Source: Candidatus Baldrarchaeota archaeon
GTDB lineage: Archaea > Asgardarchaeota > Baldrarchaeia > Baldrarchaeales > DXJG01
Reading direction: 5' to 3'
Assembly (NCBI GenBank): GCA_019056805.1
Contig: DXJG01000002.1
Location: 409,103 to 473,102 of the forward strand
Length of the DNA stretch: 64,000 bases
The notes under the pieces were generated by a model, which saw nothing but the letters and a program-made list of their open reading frames with translations, searched no databases and was not told where the DNA came from. Numbering within the stretch: position 1 is the stretch's first letter; every line of letters starts with the position of its first letter. Of the stretch, positions 53,235 to 62,111 are shown piece after piece. The position numbers and the translations under genes are program-made.

Positions 53235-53618
53235 TTAAACAATTTCATCGCATATGTCACACATGTCGGGAAACTCGCCCGTTTGCCTATGTATTTCACA
53301 AATGAATTTTTTTGAGCTCCGAAGAGTTTTACAAAGGCGACACATTTCTAATAGTGCACTGATTTTATTCATGGTGTTTTCCGCAATCCCTTTTGCTATT
53401 TTATCTACAGTTTCTTTTACTTCTTTGTTTTTAAGTAGAAGTTCTCCTTTCCACCCTCGTTTCTCCGATAAATAATAGCTTACTGCTGGTTGTGTAAGTC
53501 CAAGTCTCTTAGCTATTTCCTGCTGAGTCAAACCATACTTGTTAAATAACTGATTCACTATCATTGATCTTATCTTAGGTAGGATAACACGGACAATAAC
53601 TTCACAAGGAGGTTTCAT
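53235..53618 (-). CDS. HTH transcriptional regulator with C-terminal cysteine cluster
   Basis: The ~127-residue protein has an XRE-type helix-turn-helix near residues 22-50 (LTQQEIAKRLGLTQPAVSYY) and a helical middle. The C-terminal part carries CRLCKTL, CEIHRQTG and CDICDE, five cysteines able to bind an iron-sulfur cluster or zinc. This is the COG2522-like archaeal layout. The ATG at 53618 is preceded by AGGTGG. A palindrome in its own promoter (53644-53667) suggests autoregulation. It is between moaE and the thiF-like gene, so a redox- or metal-controlled role in pterin genes is possible. Confidence 0.78.
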   Translation of the reverse strand: MKPPCEVIVRVILPKIRSMIVNQLFNKYGLTQQEIAKRLGLTQPAVSYYLSEKRGWKGELLLKNKEVKETVDKIAKGIAENTMNKISALLEMCRLCKTLRSSKKFICEIHRQTGEFPDMCDICDEIV

Positions 53619-53643
53619 GTTTTCCACCTACTCAACCTACATT

Positions 53644-53667
53644 AATGCATATGTATTTATGCACATT
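53644..53667. promoter_or_regulatory. Imperfect palindrome upstream of the HTH gene
   Basis: TGCAT at 53646-53650 and ATGCA at 53659-53663 are inverted with an eight-base centre, and AATG/CATT extends the symmetry to 53644 and 53667. It lies 26-49 bases upstream of the HTH gene start. ATGTGCAT, the outer part on the minus strand, occurs again near 54675 upstream of a small winged-helix gene. An autoregulatory site is a reasonable guess. Confidence 0.3.
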
Positions 53668-53726
53668 TATTCGCTTTACTATAACATCGTTATCAATGTT
53701 TATATACTTTAACCTGAGATAAGTTT

Positions 53727-54491
53727 TTACTTCCCCCCACAAACTGGACATTTCCCATTACGCTGAACATTAACAATTTCGATGGTGAAATCTTCACCAT
53801 CAAATATAAGCAATCTACCAACTAAAGGAGTTCCGATGCCAGTAATTATTTTTATCGCTTCTAAAGCCTCCATTGCACCTATTATTCCTGGCGTGACCCC
53901 TACAATAGGAAATTTTTCAATCTCTCTAGGAGGCCTAGGAAAAATACATTGTAAGCAAGGTCCCCTTTTTGGCAGTATCGTCGTTAATTGACCTGTAAAA
54001 CTATAAACTCCTGCATGGACTAAAGGAATGTTAAGCTTTACACACGCTTCATTTAAAATGTACCTCGTTCTAAAGTTATCAAGGGCATCAATTACAACAT
54101 CTGTTCCTCTAATAAACTCTATAATGTTATTTCTATTAATTTCTTCCTTTATTGTTTCAACTTTTACATTTTTGTTCAACTTTTGTATTTTTTTCTTTGC
54201 AGACTCTACCTTGAGTAATCCTATGTCTTGGTCCCAGTGAAGAATTTGTCTATTCAAATTACTTAACTCAACAACATCCTTATCTATGAGAACAAGTTCT
54301 CCTACACCAGCAACAGCAAGATATATAGCTGCCGGAGATCCCAGCCCACCAACACCAACCACAGCAACTCTTGAAGCTTTCAGCCGTTTTTGCCCCTCAA
54401 CTCCCCATCCCTTAATTATAAGTTGTCTATCGTATCTTTCAATTTCCTCTTTAACCAATTCTAATTTTAGATTCTTAATGTTCCCACTCAT
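53727..54491 (-). CDS. ThiF/MoeB/HesA-family adenylyltransferase (E1-like)
   Basis: The 254-residue protein has the E1-like ATP-binding motif VVGVGGLGSPAAIYLAVAGV near residue 40, DVVELSNLNRQILH, and two CxxC pairs for structural zinc (CLQCIFPRPP and CPVCGG at the very end). Members adenylate the C-terminal glycine of MoaD, ThiS or archaeal SAMP ubiquitin-like proteins. With moaE close by, activation of MoaD for molybdopterin is a good candidate. The ATG has an SD-like GGTGATATGA in front. The protein lacks the extra rhodanese domain of eukaryotic Uba4. Confidence 0.87.
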   Translation of the reverse strand: MSGNIKNLKLELVKEEIERYDRQLIIKGWGVEGQKRLKASRVAVVGVGGLGSPAAIYLAVAGVGELVLIDKDVVELSNLNRQILHWDQDIGLLKVESAKKKIQKLNKNVKVETIKEEINRNNIIEFIRGTDVVIDALDNFRTRYILNEACVKLNIPLVHAGVYSFTGQLTTILPKRGPCLQCIFPRPPREIEKFPIVGVTPGIIGAMEALEAIKIITGIGTPLVGRLLIFDGEDFTIEIVNVQRNGKCPVCGGK

Positions 54492-54734
54492 TCATATCAC
54501 CATAAATATCTAAAACTGTACTTTCAGCTTGAATTTTTTCTCAAAATTCTAGTACTATTTTAAGGAAAAATAATAGCTCACTTTCGATTTAAAGTTTCAG
54601 TAGTAAATAAAATAGCTTATAAATTCATTTATTCTTTTACATTATCAGCTAATTGAAGTAAGTTTTAAATATTCTATGTGCATGCTTATTTAGAAGGCTT
54701 TTACGGTTGGAGGTAGGTGATATGTGGAGGAATA

Positions 54735-54968
54735 ATGTTTGCAAGGAAAATCTATAACGCTCCCCCGTCAGCAAAATACATATATCGACTTTTAGAACTT
54801 ATTGGACCCATGAGCAGGACTGAAATCGAGGAAGAAAGCCTTTTACCACCTAGAACTGTTGGTTATGCTCTTAGAATACTGCTTGAAAAAAGACTAATTA
54901 TAAAAACAAGAAATCCGAGAGATAAAAGAAAAATAATATATAAAATAAGTGGTTTGGCAGTTTTTTAG
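54735..54968 (+). CDS. Small winged-helix protein
   Basis: The 77-residue protein begins MFARKIYNAPPSAKYIYRLL and is little more than a winged helix: MSRTEIEEESLLPPRTVGYA as recognition helices and LLEKRLIIKTRNPRDKRKI as the wing. It resembles MarR-type or ArsR-type minimal DNA-binding proteins common in archaea. ATG 54735 follows GGAGG by four to six bases, so it is preferred over the GTG at 54717. It converges on the disulfide oxidoreductase gene, eight bases from its stop. The target is unknown. Confidence 0.75.
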   Translation: MFARKIYNAPPSAKYIYRLLELIGPMSRTEIEEESLLPPRTVGYALRILLEKRLIIKTRNPRDKRKIIYKISGLAVF

Positions 54969-54975
54969 TATAATT

Positions 54976-55635
54976 TTACTGTGTTTCTGAAGTTCCCATC
55001 TCTATTATTTTTTCTATTAATTCTTTTTCTTTTGGCACACCTATACTGAAAACTTTTCCTTGATATGGTTCTGTAGATAATATAACTGTTGGAACTGCCA
55101 TTACCTCAAATTTTTCAGCTATTTCTGGGAATTCATGAGCCTCAATTACATCAGATATAACCTTACCATTACTAGCTATAGCTATTTTATTAGCTATTAA
55201 AACCGCATAAGGACAATAGGGACAAGCTGGTGTGATAATGGTCTCAATTCTAATAGATTTTTCCAAGTTTCTAAGTTTCTCCAAATATTCCTCCGATATC
55301 TGTACATCTCTAGTAGACATAGTTACTATAGTTTCAAGTAACGCCCATCCTTCTTGACCAAGTGGAGCACCTGTGTATCTTACTTCCCCGTTGTCACCTA
55401 TTAATATAATTGGTAACCTTTCAACGTCAAACATCTTCTTTATTTCTTCCTTATCCTCCACTTCTTTAATTTCTAAGCTTATTTTCCCCCTTGATAATTC
55501 CACCAAAGTTTTTAGCAACTCTTCGGTCGGTTCACATAATTCACAATCTTTACCACTGTACAAAGTTATTTTGACGACATTAACCATTTTCTGTAATTTT
55601 TCTTCTATTACTTTTTTATCTTTTTCAGATATCAG
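54976..55635 (-). CDS. Protein disulfide oxidoreductase (tandem thioredoxin folds)
   Basis: The product has two thioredoxin-like domains, the first with CELC and the second with CPYC in TPACPYCPYAVLIA; the second matches the redox motif of archaeal PDO. PDO is common in thermophilic archaea, where it forms or isomerises intracellular disulfides. Relatives start with M-x-LISEKDKK, and exactly that extension, LISEKDKKVIEEKLQK, is coded upstream of the first ATG (55587). No ATG, GTG or TTG starts it; a CTG at 55635 lies eight bases after AGGAGG (55644-55649). I therefore propose the CTG start, giving 219 residues. Confidence 0.82.
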   Translation of the reverse strand: MISEKDKKVIEEKLQKMVNVVKITLYSGKDCELCEPTEELLKTLVELSRGKISLEIKEVEDKEEIKKMFDVERLPIILIGDNGEVRYTGAPLGQEGWALLETIVTMSTRDVQISEEYLEKLRNLEKSIRIETIITPACPYCPYAVLIANKIAIASNGKVISDVIEAHEFPEIAEKFEVMAVPTVILSTEPYQGKVFSIGVPKEKELIEKIIEMGTSETQ

Positions 55636-55959
55636 TTTCTTCTCCTCCTACTGCATATAAAAGAATCTATCTTACTAATATTTTTATCACTTTCACTCCT
55701 TGTATTTGATATTGGACACCAAGGTTTCGGTAACAGTTTACAGTTACATATTTAAGTTAATCGATCTGACATAATAGACCAACAAATATTAAAAGACAAA
55801 TTAAGTTCCCTGCACGTGTAAATTAAAACACTCATATTCAACGTTATGAGTAATATCCCTATAATTGTAAGTTAAATTAAAATGAATAAGTTTACAGACG
55901 TTTAACCGGAGGATAATCTAAGATTTTTGTTCAGGTTTAAATTATGAGGAGGAACCGAA
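55636..55959. other. Divergent spacer between the disulfide oxidoreductase and tgtA
   Basis: No gene is seen. The left edge has the AGGAGG SD of the leftward gene; the right edge has the GAGGAGG SD of tgtA. CAGGTTTAAATTATG near 55933-55947 is TATA-like but too close to the start to be certain. Confidence 0.35.
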
Positions 55960-57987
55960 TTGTCCTTTGAACTAAAAGATAGAGATGCCCTTGGTAGAAT
56001 TGGTATTTTAGAAACTAAACATGGAAAAGTAGAAACTCCTGTGTTAATGCCAGTTATAAACCCAAAAATCCAAACGATAACAATTAAAAAGCTTGTAGAA
56101 AATTTTAAAGCTAAAATGCTTATAACAAACAGCTACATAATCTATAAAGACCCTAAACTACGAGAAACTGCCTTAAATAAAGGAGTTCATAGATTACTTG
56201 AATTTAATGGCCCTTTGATGACTGATAGCGGGTCTTTTCAACTCTACATGTACGGAGATGTTCAAGTCGATCCTATTGAAATTGTCATGTTTCAAAGAGA
56301 CATTGGAAGCGATATAGGAGTTATTTTAGATATTTTTAGAGAGCCAGATGTTCCAAGGGAACAAGTTAAAGCTGACATTGAAGAAACACTGAGAAGAGCG
56401 AAACTATCAATTAAAGAAAAGGGAGATATGCTTTTAGCGGTTACCGTGCAAGGAGGGAAATATTTAGAGTTAAGGGAATGGTGTGCAAAAGAAATGGCAA
56501 AACTTGATGCTGATATCTATCCAATTGGTGGAGTAGTTCCACTTATGGAAAATTACCGTTTCAGAGAACTAGTTGAGGTCATTATGACTGTTAAACAACA
56601 CTTACCTCCAAGTAAACCTATCCATCTTTTTGGCTGCGGGCATCCTATGCTCTTTGCTTTAGCAGTGCTATTAGGCTGCGACATGTTTGACTCAGCTTCA
56701 TATTCAAAATATGCTATGGATAACCGCTTAATGTTTCCCACTGGTACACATCACCTAGATAACCTAGAGTATTTACCATGCAGTTGTCCCATATGTACAA
56801 AATATGATGTATCAGATCTAAGAGAGATGTCTAAAGAAGAAAGAATAGAGAAACTTGCTGAACACAACTTATATGTCAGCTTCGAAGAAATAAGAAGAAT
56901 TAAACAAGCAATCAGAGAAGGTAACCTTTGGGAACTTGTTGAAATGCGAATAAGAAATCACCCAAATCTTTTAGATGCTTATAGAACTCTTAAAAAATAC
57001 GTGGACATTTTCGAACGATACGATCCTATTTTTAAGAGATCTGCCTTCTTTTACACTGGTTCCGAATCTTTGAATAGATCTGAGCCATATAGATACACTA
57101 AAAGATTAATAGAAAGGTATACCCGTCCACAACAAGCTTCAATTTTGTTACTTCTACCCGATAAAGGTGCTAAGCCATATACGAAATACTATGGAAATTT
57201 GCTTCGTAAAATTTCCGAAAAAAAGCTTACTCATATTCATGTAGCTTTTCTAACAGTTTTTGGAGTTGTTCCAATTGAGTTAGAGGAAATATATCCAATT
57301 CAGCAAAGTGTTACACCAACAATTCTCGACAAAGATACTATTTCCTATGTTAAGACATGTGTAGAGGAATATATAGCAAAAAATATCTATGACCAAGTTT
57401 TTTATCTTAAAGGTGAAAATGACTTTGACCTTGCCATCAAAAAATGTTCTGATAAGCTTAAGATCAACATTTTAGATGATATTAGCAGTCTTTTAGAAAG
57501 TGTCAGCAAGTTTTCATCTAGTGGAAGGAATGAGGTTTTAGAAAAGTTACAACGCGTTGCGGATTATCAATTTGGAAAAGGTGCCGGTAAAATACTGTTC
57601 AAAGAGGGGGAAATTTCATGGAAACGTTCAAAAGAAACTGGAAAAATAAGATATATCTACAGAGACAACCAACTTTTATTATCCCTCATACCAAGTTCTG
57701 GACTATTCACTCTAACAATTAAAGCAGCCAAAATATTATTAGAACATTTCAAAACACCTAGATTAAGAGTTATAGTTAATGAGGACGCCGAACCTTTTAT
57801 TAAAAGGGGACGCAGTGTTTTCTCAAAATTTGTAGTTGATAATGATCCCGAAATAAGGCCTGGTGATGAAGTAATTATTGTAAACAAAAAAGATGAGATT
57901 TTAGCGGTTGGAAGGGCGGTTCTTGCCGGCGTTGAGCTTTTATCCTTTAGAAGGGGGGTTGCTGTAAAGACGAGAAAAAGTGTGTAG
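55960..57987 (+). CDS. tgtA: Archaeosine tRNA-guanine transglycosylase
   Basis: The 675-residue protein is a full archaeal TGT. The catalytic domain has MTDSGSFQLYMYGD near residue 87, with the nucleophile Asp expected in FDSASYSKYAMDNRLMF near 250, and zinc ligands in CSCPICTKYD. The arcTGT middle domains follow, with a PUA domain at the end (DPEIRPGDEVIIVNKK and LAVGRAVLAGVE). It exchanges guanine 15 of tRNA for preQ0 on the way to archaeosine. The TTG start has a strong SD, GAGGAGG. This gene alone supports archaeal origin. Confidence 0.95.
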   Translation: MSFELKDRDALGRIGILETKHGKVETPVLMPVINPKIQTITIKKLVENFKAKMLITNSYIIYKDPKLRETALNKGVHRLLEFNGPLMTDSGSFQLYMYGDVQVDPIEIVMFQRDIGSDIGVILDIFREPDVPREQVKADIEETLRRAKLSIKEKGDMLLAVTVQGGKYLELREWCAKEMAKLDADIYPIGGVVPLMENYRFRELVEVIMTVKQHLPPSKPIHLFGCGHPMLFALAVLLGCDMFDSASYSKYAMDNRLMFPTGTHHLDNLEYLPCSCPICTKYDVSDLREMSKEERIEKLAEHNLYVSFEEIRRIKQAIREGNLWELVEMRIRNHPNLLDAYRTLKKYVDIFERYDPIFKRSAFFYTGSESLNRSEPYRYTKRLIERYTRPQQASILLLLPDKGAKPYTKYYGNLLRKISEKKLTHIHVAFLTVFGVVPIELEEIYPIQQSVTPTILDKDTISYVKTCVEEYIAKNIYDQVFYLKGENDFDLAIKKCSDKLKINILDDISSLLESVSKFSSSGRNEVLEKLQRVADYQFGKGAGKILFKEGEISWKRSKETGKIRYIYRDNQLLLSLIPSSGLFTLTIKAAKILLEHFKTPRLRVIVNEDAEPFIKRGRSVFSKFVVDNDPEIRPGDEVIIVNKKDEILAVGRAVLAGVELLSFRRGVAVKTRKSV

Positions 57988-58226
57988 AATGGCTTTATTT
58001 AGTTTTTCTAAAATGTTTTTATGGTTGTTTTCAGCGTAGTAGTAATGTTTTGTCATTTGTTTCCTATAATCTTGCTATGGAAAGATTTTTATACGAAAAA
58101 GTCCATAAAATCCTTTGTAGTAATATCAGATACAACAAAAGAAAAAATGATTAATAAACTATTCACAATTAAATATATATTTGTAGGAAGTAACTTACTG
58201 AGTATTTGAATGAAGGGGCAACAAAA

Positions 58227-59045
58227 TTGACAAACAGAAGCTTCTTATTTAAAATAGTACTTGTGGGCAACGGTGGCGTTGGAAAAACAACACTGCGTAG
58301 AAGGTGGATGGGGGAAGGTTTCACTACCTCATACATCTTGACCGTGGGCGCTGACTTCGCTGTAAAAACTCTCAACACGCCAAATGGACATGAAGTCAAA
58401 TTCCAAATCTGGGACTTAGGTGGACAACCTCATTTTAAAGAGGTAAGAAAAACCTTTTATGCTGGTACAGCTGGTGCACTTGTCGTTTATGACGTTACAG
58501 ACAGAAAAAGTTATGCTGACATTTTTGGCTGGATTGAAGAAATGCTAAAAAACATAAATAAAAAGATTCCCATTGTCTTAGTTGGAAATAAAATAGACTT
58601 ACGAGATAATGCCTCCGAAGCAATATCTACAGAAGAGGGAAATAAACTTAGAAAAGAGATAATAGAAAAATACGGCTTAAAAGTCTTATTTATTGAAACA
58701 TCCGCAAAAACAGGTGAAAACGTAGATAAAGCATTTCAAAACATGGCAAAGCTACTACTACACGAACTAGGAGTAGTAGAAATCGAGGAAGAAGAAATAC
58801 CTGAAATCGTACCAACCCAAGAAGTAGTGCCAACAGAAACAGTAAAAGAGGCTCCTAGTGTGGCATCACAAGAAACCATAACACAAGCAACTACCGAAGC
58901 CTTTGAGGTAAAAATCGAACCAGAAGAAATTTTAAATGAAATATGTCGAATTTTAGGATTTGAAGAAGAAACATGGCAAAATAATCCCCAAAAAATTATG
59001 GAAAAACTAAAGGAACTGGTAAATAAAATGGAAAAATTAGACTAA
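58227..59045 (+). CDS. Small Ras-like GTPase with a long acidic C-terminal extension
   Basis: The ~272-residue protein has a complete GTPase domain: G1 VGNGGVGKTTLRRRW, G3 IWDLGGQPHF, G4 VGNKIDLR and G5 FIETSAKTGE. The region from about residue 180 onward is an acidic, Thr/Val/Pro-rich linker followed by a short helical module (EILNEICRILGFEEE, then a charged helix). The second domain is unfamiliar. Such tailed GTPases fit an Asgard-type inventory. The TTG at 58227 follows AAGGGG by nine bases; an in-frame TTG at 58206 is also possible. It is monocistronic, between tgtA and the P-type ATPase. Confidence 0.82.
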   Translation: MTNRSFLFKIVLVGNGGVGKTTLRRRWMGEGFTTSYILTVGADFAVKTLNTPNGHEVKFQIWDLGGQPHFKEVRKTFYAGTAGALVVYDVTDRKSYADIFGWIEEMLKNINKKIPIVLVGNKIDLRDNASEAISTEEGNKLRKEIIEKYGLKVLFIETSAKTGENVDKAFQNMAKLLLHELGVVEIEEEEIPEIVPTQEVVPTETVKEAPSVASQETITQATTEAFEVKIEPEEILNEICRILGFEEETWQNNPQKIMEKLKELVNKMEKLD

Positions 59046-59333
59046 CAAGTTTAAGTTAATACTTAAACATATTTTTATCCATACCAAGATAACTTGTCGC
59101 TATTTACATCTTAATGAATATCAGAGATAAATCTCTCCGTCAATTAAAAGAATTACACAGACATAGAAACACCTATATATTTAATTGAAAGCTAAGTTAG
59201 AAAATAGAATCAAGATACGTACTAGATTGCAAATGTTAGAATCTAAAGGATGATATCCATAACTCAAATTAATATGTTCAAACAATCTATGGCACATTAT
59301 TTTCACCATTACAAAGAAGTTGGTGGAAAACTC

Positions 59334-62066
59334 ATGAACATCGAAAATCCCCATACAATGAAGGTTGAAGAAATTCTTAAAGCATTAAAAACAACCCCCA
59401 AAGGATTAAGTGAAGAAGAAGCTAAAAAACGCTTAAAACAGTATGGTCCCAACGAACTTGTAGCAGCCAAAAAAATATATCCACTAAAAATATTTTTAGA
59501 ACAGTTTAAAGACGTACTAGTCATTATCCTTCTAATAGCCACTGTAGTTTCAATGCTAATTGGCGAATTTCTCGATGCCTCAGTTATAATGGCCATAGTT
59601 TTTGCTTGTGTCTTATTAGGTTTTACTCAAGAATATCGAGCTGAAAAAGCCCTAGAAGCTTTAAAGAAACTCGCGGCACCTACTGCCAGAGTACTAAGAA
59701 ATGGAAGAATATTGGAAATACCTGCAAGAGAAGTTGTACCAGGCGACATTATTCTGATAGAAGCAGGTGATCGTATACCTGCTGATGCAAGGCTTATCGA
59801 AGCTATAGATCTTCACGTTGATGAAGCTGTTCTAACAGGAGAATCAGTACCAGTATCAAAAACCATTGAACCATTACCAGACCCTAAAATACCAGTAGCA
59901 GATAGAAAAAACATGGTTTTCATGGGAACCCATGCCACCTACGGTAGAGGAAAAGCTGTTGTTTCCTCTACAGGAATGAACACGGAATTTGGAAAAATCG
60001 CTGGTATGCTTCAATACGTCGAAGAAGAAAAAACCCCACTACAAGAGAGATTGGAACATGTTGGAAAATGGCTCGGAATCCTATGTCTAGTTGTATGTTT
60101 CGCAGTCGCAGCTCTAGGAATACTTAGAGGACATGACATATTAGAAATGTTTATTTGGGGTGTTAGCCTAGCTGTTGCAGCAGTTCCAGAAGCCCTTCCA
60201 GCCGTTGTCACTATTTCTCTTGCCGTCGGTGTTCAACGTATGGTTAAACGTAACGCCATTGTTAGAAAACTTTATGCTGTAGAAACACTCGGCTGCGTCA
60301 ATGTTATTTGTTCCGATAAAACAGGAACTATTACAAAGAATGAAATGACCGTACGTGAAATATACATTGACAATAAAATCATTAAAGTTACAGGTTCTGG
60401 TTTCGATATCAAAGGAGAATTTTATGATGGAAATAACAAAATAAATCCACAAAATATGGAAAGTTTATCATTAATTTTGCGAATTGGAGCATTATGTAAC
60501 AATGCTCAGCTAGAAAGCAAAAGCGAAAGCACAAATATTGTAGGTGATCCTACCGAAGTAGCATTACTGGTTTCTGCGGTCAAGGCAGGGATAGATCTTG
60601 AAGAATTAAATAAAAATTATTCACGAATTGGAGAGATACCCTTTGATTCCAATCGAAAATGTATGACCACGATTCATAGAACACCTGAAGGTGAAAAAGT
60701 TGCATATGTTAAGGGAGCTCCAGAAGTTATTCTTCAAAAATGCTCATACATTTACTCAAACGGTGAAATAGCGAAACTTACCGAAGAGAAACGTCAAGAA
60801 CTTTTAGAAATAACACAAAAAATGGCTAGCAACGCTCTCCGTGTTCTCGCGATGGCCTATAAAAAACTGAATGGAGTAGAAACTTATAGTGCAGAGGAGG
60901 TTGAAAAAGACTTAATCTTTGTTGGACTGCAAGGAATGATCGATCCTCCAAGAGATGAAGTTATACCAGCTATGGAATTATGTAAAAAAGCTGGTATAAG
61001 AGTAATTATGATTACTGGAGATCACAAACTCACAGCTGTTGCTGTTGCCAAAGAAATAGGCCTACTAGATGAAACAACAGGAGATAAACACGTCCTAACT
61101 GGTGCCGAACTCGACTCAATGAGCGACGAAGAATTCGAGAAAGTTGTCGATGAAGTTTCTGTCTATGCAAGAGTTTCGCCAGAACATAAAGTACGAATAG
61201 TTAATGCCTTGAAAAAGAAAGGTTACGTCGTTGCAATGACCGGAGATGGAGTGAACGACGCCCCAGCTGTAAAAAGAGCCGATGTGGGAATCGCCATGGG
61301 TATTAAAGGCACCGATGTAACCAAAGAAGCATCTGAAATGATACTTGCAGATGACAACTTTGCCACCATAGTAGCAGCTGTTGAAGAAGGCAGAGGAATT
61401 TATGACAATATTAAGAAATACTTAATGTTTCTTCTCTCATGTAACGTTGGAGAAATATTACTCATGTTTGTAGCCAGCTTAATCGGACTACCCCTTCCAT
61501 TACTCGCTATACACATTTTACTTATCAATTTAACCACTGATGGGCTACCAGCCATAGCTCTAAGCGTAGATCCACCGGATCCAGATATAATGAAGAGACC
61601 CCCACGAGATCCCAAAGAAAGCGTATTTACACCGAGAATAAAAGGAATAATCGGTACAGGCGGATCGTTAATGGCTATCATCGGAATTCCTCTCTTCGCT
61701 TGGGTATACTTTAGAATGCTCAGTATATCTTCACCCGAATTTGCATTAACCTACGCTCAAACCATGCTCTTCTGGTGGATGACCTTATTTGAAATGTTTA
61801 GAGCATTTCCATGCAGATCTGAGAGAAAAACAAGCTTTGAGTTAGGGTTTACAACAAACAAATACCTACTTTACGGCATACTTTCCTCAATAATCATAAC
61901 ATTACTAATAATTTACGTTCCAGCACTTCAACCATTATTCAAAACAACCCCATTATACTTTAGTGACGTATTACTGGCAGTAGCACTTAGCATCAGTAGC
62001 TTGATAGTGATAGACCTAGGGAAAACGATAGCAAACAAGGGATGGTTAAAACTGCGGCTCAAATAA
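59334..62066 (+). CDS. P-type cation ATPase, Ca2+ pump type
   Basis: The ~910-residue protein has all P-type motifs: the cation-ATPase N-domain, LTGESVPVSKT in the actuator domain, the phosphorylated Asp in ICSDKTGTITKNEMT, KGAPEV in the nucleotide domain and MTGDGVNDAPAVKRADVGIA. Membrane segment 4 has VAAVPEALPAVVTISLA and segment 6 NLTTDGLPAIALSVDPP, which match SPCA/SERCA-like Ca2+ or Mn2+ pumps. It exports cations. The start is probably ATG 59334 behind GGTGG; the frame extends to 59250 without a good SD. Confidence 0.9.
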   Translation: MNIENPHTMKVEEILKALKTTPKGLSEEEAKKRLKQYGPNELVAAKKIYPLKIFLEQFKDVLVIILLIATVVSMLIGEFLDASVIMAIVFACVLLGFTQEYRAEKALEALKKLAAPTARVLRNGRILEIPAREVVPGDIILIEAGDRIPADARLIEAIDLHVDEAVLTGESVPVSKTIEPLPDPKIPVADRKNMVFMGTHATYGRGKAVVSSTGMNTEFGKIAGMLQYVEEEKTPLQERLEHVGKWLGILCLVVCFAVAALGILRGHDILEMFIWGVSLAVAAVPEALPAVVTISLAVGVQRMVKRNAIVRKLYAVETLGCVNVICSDKTGTITKNEMTVREIYIDNKIIKVTGSGFDIKGEFYDGNNKINPQNMESLSLILRIGALCNNAQLESKSESTNIVGDPTEVALLVSAVKAGIDLEELNKNYSRIGEIPFDSNRKCMTTIHRTPEGEKVAYVKGAPEVILQKCSYIYSNGEIAKLTEEKRQELLEITQKMASNALRVLAMAYKKLNGVETYSAEEVEKDLIFVGLQGMIDPPRDEVIPAMELCKKAGIRVIMITGDHKLTAVAVAKEIGLLDETTGDKHVLTGAELDSMSDEEFEKVVDEVSVYARVSPEHKVRIVNALKKKGYVVAMTGDGVNDAPAVKRADVGIAMGIKGTDVTKEASEMILADDNFATIVAAVEEGRGIYDNIKKYLMFLLSCNVGEILLMFVASLIGLPLPLLAIHILLINLTTDGLPAIALSVDPPDPDIMKRPPRDPKESVFTPRIKGIIGTGGSLMAIIGIPLFAWVYFRMLSISSPEFALTYAQTMLFWWMTLFEMFRAFPCRSERKTSFELGFTTNKYLLYGILSSIIITLLIIYVPALQPLFKTTPLYFSDVLLAVALSISSLIVIDLGKTIANKGWLKLRLK

Positions 62067-62111
62067 CATACTTTTATATTTTTTTCTCATAGTTTAATGA
62101 AGGGGATAATT

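Noticed and set aside
58021-58209. 62-codon ORF between tgtA and the tailed GTPase
   Set aside because: It has no SD, a Phe/Ile/Lys composition typical of AT-rich spacer, and no recognisable domain.
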